In this document: in pieces, positions 38,822-50,184 of the stretch
Numbering within the stretch: position 1 is the stretch's first letter
Layout of the letters: every line of letters begins with the position of its first letter
Notes under the pieces: model-generated
Database searches by the model: none
Seen by the model: only the letters and a program-made list of their open reading frames with translations
Told to the model about the DNA's origin: nothing
From: Physcomitrium patens
Taxonomy: Eukaryota; Streptophyta; Bryopsida; Funariales; Funariaceae
Direction: 5' to 3'
DNA length: 64,000 bases
Assembly (NCBI RefSeq): GCF_000002425.4
Contig: NC_037259.1
Location: 4,493,481-4,557,480 of the forward strand
Program-made: the position numbers and the translations under genes

Positions 38822-41800
38822 TTTTGGCACCGCTGTTGGAGAAATGATAACAATATGAAATGTTAGAAATTGATTGTATGAGAAGAATGAAAGATTATGA
38901 GTGATAATCATGAAGGAGAGGATTATCAAAGAATTAATTGACAAGTAAAAGAAAGACAGGAGCGATTACGCATAAGAAATCTCCTAAGGGAATGACAAAA
39001 AGGAATTGTAGGTCCAAGTAAAACCAAAAGAAGAAAAATTCAAATTCAAATAGTAAGGAGACTAGTGAAAACACCAATGGCCGCGGGAGTGCCAGAAGTA
39101 TCAATTGCAGTACAAATGGGAGCAATAGGAGACCGAACTACAAGTGTGGCACCATTACCTAATTTTAGTGGTTGGTCGGGCTCTGATCTCGATCACCATA
39201 TATCTCAATTCTTGACAGCATGCATAGCTAATAATGGTAGAACTAAAGACATTTGCTTGAGATGGTTGTCAATAACTTTAAAAGATACAACTTTTGAATG
39301 GTATATTCAGCAACTAATGGATAGATTTTTCAATTGGGAGGCCTTGAAGAATGCCTTCCTAATCCATTTTAGACCAATTGGATTTGAAGATCGGCTTCGA
39401 GAAAGTTTTATGAATAGCAAGTTATTTGCAAAGGAATTCATAGAGTCCTATTATGGCTGAATCGCGGATATACTTTGTAAATGGTCAAATAATCAAATGC
39501 CAGACACGTTTATATTGTCGATATTAATCAATGGTTTGCATCCACCAAAATTGAAAATATTTATAAAAGAGGCTCGACCAGCTATGGTAGAGGCATCATT
39601 GGCATGAACAAAGGTGTAGAAAGAATGTCATTATGACCAATTGTTAACAGTAGAGGCCACGATGATTCCAAGTTCAAGAAGCCAACAAATACAATCGAGA
39701 AATGTATCAATGGGTAATTATCCACAAATGGCTGCCTCCATTATGAAGAATGTTATGTTGCAACAACCAATTAATGCTACACCACTCCAAGCAATAGTGC
39801 CAATAATAATGACACCTTATTTTACATCGCCAACCTATCAACAACTGGAGTTGTTTACAAATGCGACTATTAAAGATCCAAATGAAGCCTTGTTATTAAA
39901 TCTAACGAAGAAGATAGAAGAATTGGCTATGAATTTGGCTAAAAATAAGGAAAAATAATATAAGCCTTCTAAGATGAGATCTAATGTATGGTATAATAAT
40001 TATGAAGAACAAGGCCATTTTAATACAGAATGTCCATCATCTAGACTAACGGATGTTCAATGTACATTTTGTAGAAGAAAGCACCCTATTCAAAACTGCT
40101 GGCATTTACAAAAGCAACAACAATTCAGTAATCAGACCATGATCCCATCGACTCAATGGGAAGTCAATGAAGTTCAAATAAAAAATACGTATGGATGGAA
40201 TGGAAATCAATTTAATCGTCAAAATCGAACATTCAATAACTTTCAAAGTTTCAATTTTAATCAGGGATCTTCATCAAACCCTCAGAACTATGGGAAGGAG
40301 CAGCAGAGGTATCAGCAATATGCTCCATTGACATCATCGAACCAAGTACCCTCCGTATGAATGGGACAACCAAGATCATTTTCTAACCCTACATGGAACA
40401 AGCCTAATAGGTATATACTAGTAAAGACACCCAATATGCCGGATGGAGGTCTAAGAAGACTACTTCATTGTTTCCATTTCACATAAATTAATCATTGTAC
40501 CAGTGAATGTCCCAATCCCAGAGCCAATGATGATTATGTGCTAGTGTGTACGAATTGCAAGCAATCGAGACATACTTATCAACAATGTAATGCTCCATTC
40601 AATTTCAATAATCAAGATCAGCAGATCCAAAGCCAAGGAAAAATGGAGGAGATAAATTAAAGTCTTTATGATTCACCAGTTCATCGGGTAGAAGTAGTCC
40701 AAGCTATCCTTACAAGAAGTCAACAAAAGAAGAAAGGACCAATTCAACATTTGGGTGATTCTGAAGCGAAGGGCCAATTAGACCTAATTTCACGGCCATC
40801 CAATCCAGGTCCTGACATGGGCCTCCTACTCAGTATAAGACCTGAATCGGTTGTGCATCCTAATGAGGTACCGATTACGGAGGCTTTGGTTTCATGTCAA
40901 GCTGTTCTGTTCTCTACATAGTTTCGGAAAACGTACTTTCCGTTGAAAGATTCTCTCAAAGGCGTAAATTCCAAGGAACCAATATCAACCCAATTGGGAG
41001 AACAAACTTACCTGTTGAAAGAACTGATTTTACAAGCTCCATCAAATTTAGTTCTAGTAGCTTTACCAATTTTCAATATTGAGAAAACTGATTTACTTGC
41101 GTCGGTATCTAGGACTAGGAAGAAGAAACAGACATTAGAAATTACCACTAATACAGAACCATATGATATTCTAAAAGATTTGGGTACCATATAGCCCACA
41201 ATCTCTATAAAGCAACTATTGGCAATAGCACCTGAGTGCCGAACTATCTTGAATTCCTCATTAATTTGTCGCAAAACTTAAAATAAAGAAATTCGAGAAA
41301 TAAGTTTGAATCCCGATCCGGATGCACCAATGATTGATATCTCAATTGATGGAGTGTTACTATCGAGAGTACAGATAGATGGAGGATCTAGTGTAAATCT
41401 TATGAATGCTGCTACAATGGAGGAGCTGGGTTTGGATCACTTATTGCCTACTATAGTAGTTTTGAGAATGGCTGACTCCAGTCGAGTTAAACCTATGGAT
41501 ATTTTATAAAGTATTGATATAGTAATTGCGGGGGTTACCTACAAAATTAATTATATTGTTTTTTGATTATGAAGCTCTATATTGTCATATCCAATTTTAT
41601 TGGGGTGATTGTGGTTGTATCAAGCTAAAGCTCAAAATGACTAGGGCTGTAGTATATTGATAATTGGGAAAGGTAATGATAAAATTGTGCTTCAAATATA
41701 TCCTATCCAATATCACGGTGAAACTCAAGTTGTCAGTTCAGAATTCACGTCGGATTATGAAGATGAGTCTATAGAAGAAGAAATTGGTGCACCTAACCCA

Positions 41801-42540
41801 ATTTATGCTGATACAAGGCAAGTTGTTGAGCTTACTAGAATGAACTACTAGTGTTGGGGATCAGGAAAGTACTTAGTTCCTCTAGATGTTATTGACGATT
41901 TTGATCATATGATTGTATATTGGATGAATAGACATGATGTTAATCACATTAGTACTATAGAACTACAAATGGAAAGTTCTAACGTGTCAGATTTTATGAA
42001 AGATTTTGGAATTAAGCAGAATATTATTCCAGAGACTCCTGAAATTCCACGATGTCAACCAATTAATTTAGGTATAGAGAAGGCTTCCCAAATCATTCAG
42101 ATTTATGATGGTATAAAAGGCAAGGACAAAGAAATTTGGATGGATTACTTTTTAACTCATAAAACTACTTTTGCATGGTTGTATGTGGATTTGAAAGGAA
42201 TTTCAGCTGAAGTTTGTGAGCATCAAATTATATTGAAGGAGAATGCTACACTAGTATGCTAAAGACAACATCGATTTAATCCAAAATGCTTACTAATGAT
42301 AAAAGAAGAATTGGATAAACTGTTGGAGGTTGGATTTATCTATCCGGTTTCTTTCAGTGAATGGATTTCATCAATTGTTATATTACCAAAAAAGAATGGA
42401 AAAGTTCGCATCTGTCAAGATTTTCAAAAATTAAATGCAACCACCAAGAAAGATTACTTCCCATTACCTTTCACAAACAATATGGATAACATATTGTCAT
42501 TATCAATAGGTAGTAAAAGAATAGGAGTAGGGCACTAGTT

Positions 42541-43319
42541 AAAGTCATTCTGTGGTGTTTTAGATTAATTGGAGTGCCATTTCTTGTATTCCTTACATTT
42601 TTGAGAGTAATAGTTCCAGTTAAGCGCTTGACAGAGGGAGCATCATGGCAATTGAAAGTGCAAAGAGAACTACCGATAAAGAGGACAGTAGCAAACGGAA
42701 TTGGAGGCCAACAAGAAGGTGATATCAAAGTATAACCAAAGAATTAAAGAGCAAGAATGCACTATAAAAGAAATTGGAGAATCCAAGCTGGTATTGGAGC
42801 AGAAATGGGTTCACTAATATGAGTCTTGGATGAAAGAAAAAGAACACATCTTACGGATTGTGGAAGGACAACGAGACGAATTGATCTAGAATTGCTAGAC
42901 ATGAGATTTGAAATGAGAGAAACTCAAATGTCAATTGCAAGCGGAAGGAGACAAGACAAAGTTATTGATGAAAGATAAAGCGGCATTGACTGACCAATCA
43001 AGATGTGAAATGAAGAAGTTGAGGTTTGAAATTGAAGTTTTACAAGCATTGTACTTTTTTTGTGATTAAGGAGAAGATGACGAACATGGTGTCTAAGAAA
43101 GCAAGGATGGTGATCGATTAGAAGGAATGATAAGAGCGGCTGCAGGTAGAGGTTGCGATGTTGCAGAATAAACTAGTTGCATTAGTGAAGGAGGCCAATA
43201 ATGAAGTGCAGACCACAGAGATTCAGCAATTATACCTTCGAAGATATATGTTGCTACGTCTTTATAAGTTAATGCTAAATAATATTTGCAAGGATGCTGC
43301 ACAATTAGGAGTAGGGCTA
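42541..43319 (+). other. Coiled-coil-like region in gypsy-like D of unknown origin
   Basis: Between the end of the RT remnant and the 3' LTR lie about 780 bp whose translation in the plus direction is dominated by Lys, Glu, Gln and regularly spaced Leu, as in a long coiled coil. It has no retroviral motif. It could be an element-specific extra gene or a captured host fragment. It is a broken copy, so no intact protein is claimed. Confidence 0.55.
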
Positions 43320-44015
43320 TGTAGAATAGGTAAATAAATTTTGTGATAAGTTACTAGTTGGTTATTGACAATCTTAAGAATTAGACTGATGGTTAGGTAG
43401 TTTATTTTGTAATAGTAGGTTGTTAGTAGAATAAATGGTTAAGAATTCAAAGGGTCATAACCTTTGGAATCCGTTGGCCGACAGATCATCTTTTGGGTAG
43501 GATAAAGAGGTTGAGAAGTGGGAGACGAGGGCCAAACTCTGAGAGTCATAAGTCTGGATAAGCTTGGTGCTACTTCTTTTTGTTTTTTGTTATTGACGAA
43601 TAATGGATAGTTTTTGAATATTGAGAATTTAGTACGAGAGCCAGACTGTGAGATTCATAAGCCGAGATATTAAATTTTGTGTGATGAATTGAGAAACTGA
43701 ATACAATAGGTAAGCTAGAGACCAATAATTGAATATATATATAAATGACAAAGAGAGTAAGTAGGAGATGAACGGATAAGGATATAGAAGTATTATTAAA
43801 TTGATAGTCGTAGAATGGATTATGTGTTGAATTAAGATGGAAGTAGTAAGCCTTGGTATTTTATAGTTTAATAATTGATTTCAAATAGCGAGAATATAAT
43901 CAATTGTGACACTAATAGACCCAATTCATATAACCAATCTTTTTCCATGTTCGAAGCCACTTCTATTAGTTCAATTACTTTGGTATATTGAAGCTTGAAC
44001 ACAACGAGAACAACA
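43320..44015 (+). repeat. 3' LTR of gypsy-like D, enlarged
   Basis: 696 bp, TGTAGAATAG to GAGAACAACA. It is about 112 bp longer than the 5' copy because of an extra stretch around 43555-43665, in which the motif 'gccagactgtgagattcataagccgaga' type sequence occurs a second time. Confidence 0.88.
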
Positions 44016-44744
44016 CTTATGGATGAAGAATTTCCTAAAGTTGAAGGTCAAATATAAGGAATTCCATACAAGATGGCAATCGACTCACTAATGTATGTAA
44101 TGGTTGGCACAAGGATGGATGTTGCATATGCGGTGAGTGTTGTGAGCCAATACATGTCAAAGGTTAGACCAATCCCTTGGACAACCATCAAAAGGATCAT
44201 GAGGTACTTAAAAAGTACTTTGAACTTCAAATTGTGTCTTGGAGGTGATAACATTACTTTACATGGTTATTATGATGCGGATTGGACTAGAGATACAAAT
44301 GATAGAAGATCAACAATAGGATATGCGTTCTTTGTTGGAGTGGGAGCTATATCATGGAATTGTAAGAGACAACCAATAATTTCAAGGTCAACAATGGAGG
44401 CGGAGTACATGGCAACAAGCTATAGTGCAATGGAGGCAATATAGCTAAAACAACTTTTGGAGGACATTGGAGATGTACAAATCGAAGCAACTCCAATGGA
44501 GAGTGACAATGAAGGATGTCTTGCATTTTCAAAGAATCCCAAGCATCATTCAAGGATAAAATACATTGACATTCAACATCACTTCATAAGAGAGAAGATT
44601 GAAATGGGAGTGATTGATATAAAGTATTGTGTAACGGAAGACATGCTTGCTGATTTGTTGACAAAGGCATTAGTAAAGGATAGACATCACATGTTGACAA
44701 AGGCTTTAGGATTGAAAGCCCTTTGACCAATAGCAAAGAGGGAG

Positions 44745-45061
44745 TGTTGAAGTAAGTCACTTAATAAAAGATATTACCTTAGGTAAGTTGCTAGTAGTCA
44801 AAAGGCAGCAAAAGAGTATAAGAAAGTTATTATGGTGGCTTGTAGGATTTATAGGTGGCGGCTAGGTTAAGAAAGAATCTAGGATTTAGTTGGATGAAGT
44901 AGAAATGGATGTAATATTGATGGAAGTTGCCTCGTTTGTTGGCAACCACCACCTATAAGTAATAAGAGTTGGAAGTAAGAGTTATCTTACTCCATACTAC
45001 ATTTTGTAAGCAACCTTGCTAATGCTAAGTATTGTGACTTCAAAGTGCTTGTTCTTCAATA
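44745..45061 (+). repeat. 3' LTR of copia C
   Basis: 317 bp, preceded directly by the purine tract AAAGAGGGAG, as expected for plus-strand priming. Confidence 0.93.
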
Positions 45062-46153
45062 AAAGCTACATACATCAATGAAAGCACAAATTAAAGAAAC
45101 TCAAGAATAACAAAAGATTAATACACATATTTATTACAAGGAACAATTTTAATTCTATGTTGGCAACAAGATATGGTTATTTTGTCATAATATCAAAACT
45201 ATTTGTCCTTCTGACAAATTATATTATTGTAGACTTTGATCTTTTTTTATATATAAATAAATTAATCTAATTTTTTATTAACTATATCTATTAAAATCTA
45301 TGAAGATCCATCTTTTATTCCATGTATTTTTTTTTGAGCCATATAAGATAATAGATATACCAAGAAAATGACAAATGCCACATCTTCTCATAGGACTAAA
45401 TAGTAACCAAAAATATGAAATGTAAGAAGTATTAGATTCAAGGCGGCATCAAAATATGTTAGAATATCTTATTAATTGGCAAAAATATGATATTAATAAA
45501 TACACATTATAGCTAGCTAAAAATCTTGCAAATATAGCAAAAAAATTGATATTTTTTATTAAAAATATCTATCAAAATTAAAATGAAGGATCATAAATCT
45601 TTGCTACAAAAAAAATTATAATTCAAGAAAAATATCAATTGACCTTCTATCTTAGTTTGTAATTTTTGTATTTTTTTGGCACTTAAGAGATAGACAATTA
45701 ATAGCTAGTAGATTCAAATTAAGAGCCATCATTTGTTGACTTATCAAACAAGACATTGTAATTATTACAACCTTCAAGACAACATAATCAAGATGAAGAC
45801 CTTCAAGAATAATATGTTCTTTTTGAAATAAATGGAAAAATAGAATGGATTTGGTATTGCGACCTTCAAAAAGACTCTTCATATTTGGTGATTATATTTG
45901 AAGTAGAAACAATTTATGATAGTATTACAAATATTTTATTTGAAAGAAGTTATGAAGGTCTCAACAATGATCAAATAATAAAATGGTCTTTCTGTCTTAG
46001 AATGAAATGTTACTGATGGATAAGAAGACCTATTAACTATCTTCAAAGGAAACAAAGATTGTAGTATGTGACAAATATAATTTATTGTATCTTGGACTTC
46101 CTCAACATGAGATCACTACTCTTCTTGGAACTCGTTTTTAGAAAGAAGGATAA

Positions 46154-46677
46154 TGCCACAAATATACATATTTATTCTAATAATTATTTAGATATTATAA
46201 ATAAGTAAAAATAAATTAATTTAATAATATTTTATAGAAAAGCTTCATAGATGTAATTTCACCTTTATACATGTCTATAGGTGATTGATAGGTTAAAATC
46301 TTGGCCAACAAGTTAGCAACATATTGCACATGTTGGTTGCTTATGGTATAAGCTAATAATGTAGCTTACATATAGAAAACTTGCCTTGCAAGTTAAGACA
46401 CATATCTTGCAAATTAAACACGTTTTGGAGGTCTTATAGAATTTTATCAAATAGCTTGTAGTTAGATAGTATATATGGAGGCAAGAATAAATCCTTCTTC
46501 ACTCTTGTCAATGCCTTTCTAATTCTTAATCTTGTTTCAAGACTTTCTAATTTTCTTGTCTTTCGCAATAGCCATTCCAGTTTTAATGATATATTAGTTT
46601 TGAGTGAATATTTATTCTTTTTGAATTATATAAGAATATATTGAATATTTAATTCTTTAAGATTTATATCCTTGATA
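46154..46677 (+). repeat. 3' LTR of gypsy A
   Basis: It is collinear with the LTR at 22810-23344 and closer to it than to the LTRs of B. It ends CCTTGATA and is followed directly by the TTAAT target duplicate. Confidence 0.9.
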
Positions 46678-46682
46678 TTAAT

Positions 46683-48461
46683 CAAAAAATGCATATATAA
46701 GTGAATTTTTTTTTAGTTTGTTGTTATCTTTTTGGAAGTCTCTTGATAAATTAAACAACAATGTATTTGAATATACATAGAAATAATATGTAAATATCAT
46801 TTATAAATTGTGGCTTATAAGATAAATTATATGAGTGGATATATACATATATATATTATTTTATATAAGAGTATTGAATCAATCCACTTAATTATAGCTT
46901 GAAATATTGAATTATGTCTATCTAATATTCAAAGAATTTACAAAAAAAGAATCACAAGAAATATTACACAATCCTTAAGATGAAGAAGTTGACTACTTGT
47001 CTTATTTTCTAAATTATATAAAGAAGTTCTTATTTTGTATTAGATATGTTGAAGTCAAAAATCTACTTATTCATAGTAACCAAATTAGTGAAAGAAAATG
47101 GCTTAGACTAAGCTTATTTTGCTACAATAATGTAACCTAAGATTTTGTAAACAAATATAAAGCCACCATTGTGAGTCATCAAATCGACTCCCTAGTTGTT
47201 TTAAAAAAAAAAGATACATTTAAAATACCAAAATATAATATATGATGAATAGTATAGAAATTCTTAGATAAATAAAGAATTAGAATATTAGTTGTAAAAA
47301 CAAAAGTCTTAATAAGACTTAGAGGTAATTATCTTAGTTGATTTAATATCTTTACTTATTATTGAATATTAAAGATTGATTATTAAGATCAACATCTATA
47401 GTGGTATTTTATCTATATTTATTATTTATAAAAAATTATAAATGTTAGTTAGTAGTTAAAAGAAGCATGAAAAAAAACCTCATGTCATTTTAGTTTTTGA
47501 TATAAAAAATAGGATTTATAGTTGATTTATATTGATTATATTACTATAAAAAATTAAAAAATTAGGAAAATATAGTATTAAATTGCTATTAGTATTATAA
47601 AAATATTATAAAAAAAAATTAAAATTTATTTAAAATTTATTTAGAATTTTTAGAGAAAATTTTAAGACTTTGGTGAAAATGAGTTTTATCACTTGGATAG
47701 CTATTATGAAGAAATGGAGCAAGATTCGAAGGCCACGTAGAGTCTCTAAGATAATTTAGGATTTTTTTAAAAATTATGATGAAGTCAAATATACAAAAAT
47801 ATTGGTTTTATTAGTAGAAAATAGAAAGATCAACAGCTAGTATAGTCCTTATAAAAAGGAAGGTGCTCAAGTTCTATATAGATTGAAGTATCTTGAATAT
47901 AGTTAAAAAGATAAGTCTAAGGCCTTGTGACTTTTTTAAAAAACTCTTATATATTATATGTGAGCCTTAGTGAGGCTCAAATCCTTGATCTATAAGTAAA
48001 TTATCCTTCAAATAAATTTTTTTTACTTAAATTTTTATTTAGTTACTTGTTATTTTTAAATCTTCATATTTTATTCAACATAACTTAGATTTATAAGTTT
48101 CTTATATCATTAAAAATATTTTTGAAAATTCTAAAAATATATTTTAAACTTTTATTTTTTACTTTTTATTAGATAAAAACTTAATAAATAGATTGTGACC
48201 AAGTTTTAAATTGTATAATTGCTTGATTTCATTTTTTTTATTTTTTTATTTATTTTTCTTTTTTTTTCTTGTTATCTGCTTCTTTTAATTAATACCACTA
48301 ATTACAAGCAATTTTTAATTGAGGCCGTCTTGTAATTTTGATGAAAGGGTGAAATTTATCCTCACAACCATCTTACCTACTTTTAATCTAATATTTGTCA
48401 TTTTTTGCTAAGAATCTTTATATAAATCATATATAATAAGATTAAATTTAAAAAAACATAC

Positions 48462-48499
<38 letters not shown>

Positions 48500-48711
48500 T
48501 AAGATTAAGACATGATTAGATAATCAATGTCTATTTTTTAAAGAAAAAACCAAAAATTACACTATAACATAAAAATTATCATTTATACATATTCATAAAT
48601 TATTATAAAATTACTTCATTGTTAATGTATTAAACATGATCTTAAAAGGCATAATCTTTTATAAATATAAATAACCTAAATATATAATTTTATTATCTTA
48701 TATTTTCAAAC
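46683..48711. other. AT-rich DNA between elements A and E
   Basis: No supported gene. 47640-47960 is slightly less AT-rich and looks like decayed coding DNA, but I recognise no family. A (TA)n tract lies at 48464-48497. Confidence 0.4.
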
Positions 48712-49049
48712 TATTTGAATCTAATATTATATTAAAGAATATAAAATATAATATATTAAAAAAGTAAATTAATAATAGTATAGATATAATATATATATTT
48801 TAAGATCTTTATTTATTTGTGATTAAATAAGGGCTAAAAATAAATCTAGTATCATAGATGAGTAAGAGGAGTTTTAGCAAAAGTAACAACTTGATACCTA
48901 TTCATTTGCTTATTCCTTTGTAAAAGAAAATCACTATGAAGTGGTGATATAATCATTCATCTAATTATTTTAATACAATCATTCATCCAAAACTTTAACT
49001 TGTTTTGTTGCTATTGTCATGAGGTATAAATGTGACTTATTACAATATC
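48712..49049 (-). repeat. 3' LTR of copia E
   Basis: Collinear with 55543-55883. Next to it on the inner side is the purine tract (minus strand GTGAGAAGGA) expected before a 3' LTR. Confidence 0.82.
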
Positions 49050-50184
49050 TCCTTCTCACATCTTATGATGGTACTATGAATTCAAAAAGATGCTAATCAT
49101 AGATATGGCTAATCTATGGAATGGTGGCACTATAAAAGAAAGCATACTGAGCATCATGCTTCAATTTCGGTAGTTAGAATTGGTGAAATTTTTTTCTAAG
49201 TATTTCATTCATAACCATTTTTTACTATAGTTTCAATGGCTTTTCTTCATCTTGATAATGTGATTGATAGTTATAGACATTTTTGGTCATATTTTGGCTA
49301 ATAATAGACTTTGTATATTATTATTGTGTAACTTTGGCTTGTTGGCTTAAAAATTGTGGTCACTCATCCTTGGTGTTGGAAACTTTTCCTTTCTATGTTG
49401 ATGTTTCAACATATTATTCTTCCAAATCTATGGCAGATATAAGGACACTATTATCTAGCTTCTCTAATGGCATCATAATTGAGCTTTTATAGCAAAAACT
49501 TTAGGTCTTTTGTAATCCATTTTTTTTTTTTTTTTTATTTTTATCTTTGTCATACTTTACAAGCATGGAAGTATTTGTGGAGAAGAGTCTTGAATGGCAA
49601 GCCATTTTTTCTTAAAAATAATTAATTTAAGTTACATGCAATATTATGAATTAAAATAAAAGACACCTCTCTCTTTAATTTATTGCCATAGAATTAAAGT
49701 TGATAGATTCAAGTTTTTATTAGAAAAGATTTGAGTAAGTAAGTAATGAAAAAAAATATCTCATCTTTCAAAAAAAAATTGGAGTAAAAAAAAAGAGTAT
49801 AATTTCTAGAATCAATTTGGATGTGTATTTTCTTAAAGAAGATATTTATAAGTAGAAATATCACTTTAAAAAATCTTTAAGGTTGAGGATGCCAATTCTA
49901 TATCTCAATTATTGAAAACATACCTTTCTTAAAGATTTTGCGAAGATGTTAGCGTCTTGTTCACTAATATGAATGTAGATCACTTCAATGTCATCCTCTT
50001 CAACTCTTTTTTTAATATAGTGATGCTGCAATTTGATGTATTTAATTCTTACATGTACAACTAGGTTCTCAACTAATTTGATTGAGCTCTCTTTGTTGCA
50101 AAATATTTTTGTTGGTCTTGTTAGTCATTCTCCTAAATTAAATATTAGTGTGTACATCCACATGATTTTTGTTACACCATTGTT

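Larger units (their letters stand above)
38238..44015 (+). mobile_element. Gypsy-like element D: gag-protease-partial RT plus unrelated region, inserted in copia C
   Basis: LTRs at 38238-38821 and 43320-44015 (TGTAGAAT start, AACA end), with target duplicates CTCAT (38233-38237) and CTTAT (44016-44020) that differ by one transition. The copia reverse transcriptase is interrupted at 38237 and resumes in the same protein context at 44016, which confirms the edges. A primer-binding site resembling the tRNA-Asp type used by many plant gypsy elements starts at 38825 (TGGCACCGCTGTTGGAG). Inside: Retrotrans_gag-like domain (39065-39460), Cys-His knuckles (39970-40600), retropepsin with 'DGGSS' (about 41306-41510) and the start of a gypsy reverse transcriptase (42280-42530). 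The rest of RT, RNase H and integrase are absent, so it looks non-autonomous. It is broken in several places. Confidence 0.88.
34001..45061 (+). mobile_element. Copia element C: Ty1/copia fossil inserted in A and hosting D
   Basis: LTRs at 34001-34317 and 44745-45061, both 317 bp, with ends forming a short inverted repeat (TGTTGAAG...CTTCAATA). Flanks AAAGG and AAAGC look like a 5-bp target duplication differing at one base. Parts in order: gag with a zinc knuckle (about 34830-35600), protease with 'DSGA' (about 35670-35980), GAG-pre-integrase (about 36080-36230), integrase core (about 36240-36700), reverse transcriptase with 'YVDD' (37430-38237), then, after the D insertion, RNase H (44021-44726). 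A polypurine tract lies at 44735-44744. Without D it is about 5.3 kb. I counted about 28 differences between the two LTRs (near 9%), so it is younger than A and B. It is broken, with several interruptions, but all domains are present. Confidence 0.92.
22810..46677 (+). mobile_element. Gypsy element A: chromodomain Ty3/gypsy fossil hosting elements B, C and D
   Basis: The outermost of a nested set. LTRs lie at 22810-23344 and 46154-46677, flanked by a perfect 5-bp target duplication TTAAT (22805-22809 and 46678-46682). The internal part is split by B inside the gag region and by C inside the integrase region: 23345-24430 leader and gag, 30803-31450 zinc-knuckle and protease region, about 31850-32450 reverse transcriptase, 32580-32800 RNase H, 32950-34000 and 45062-45640 integrase and chromodomain, then an extra region before the 3' LTR. 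Without its guests it is about 6.4 kb. The order protease-RT-RNaseH-integrase-chromodomain marks a chromovirus. It is heavily broken, with many interruptions and strong C-to-T decay; its LTRs differ at roughly one site in six by eye, so it is old. Confidence 0.9.
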
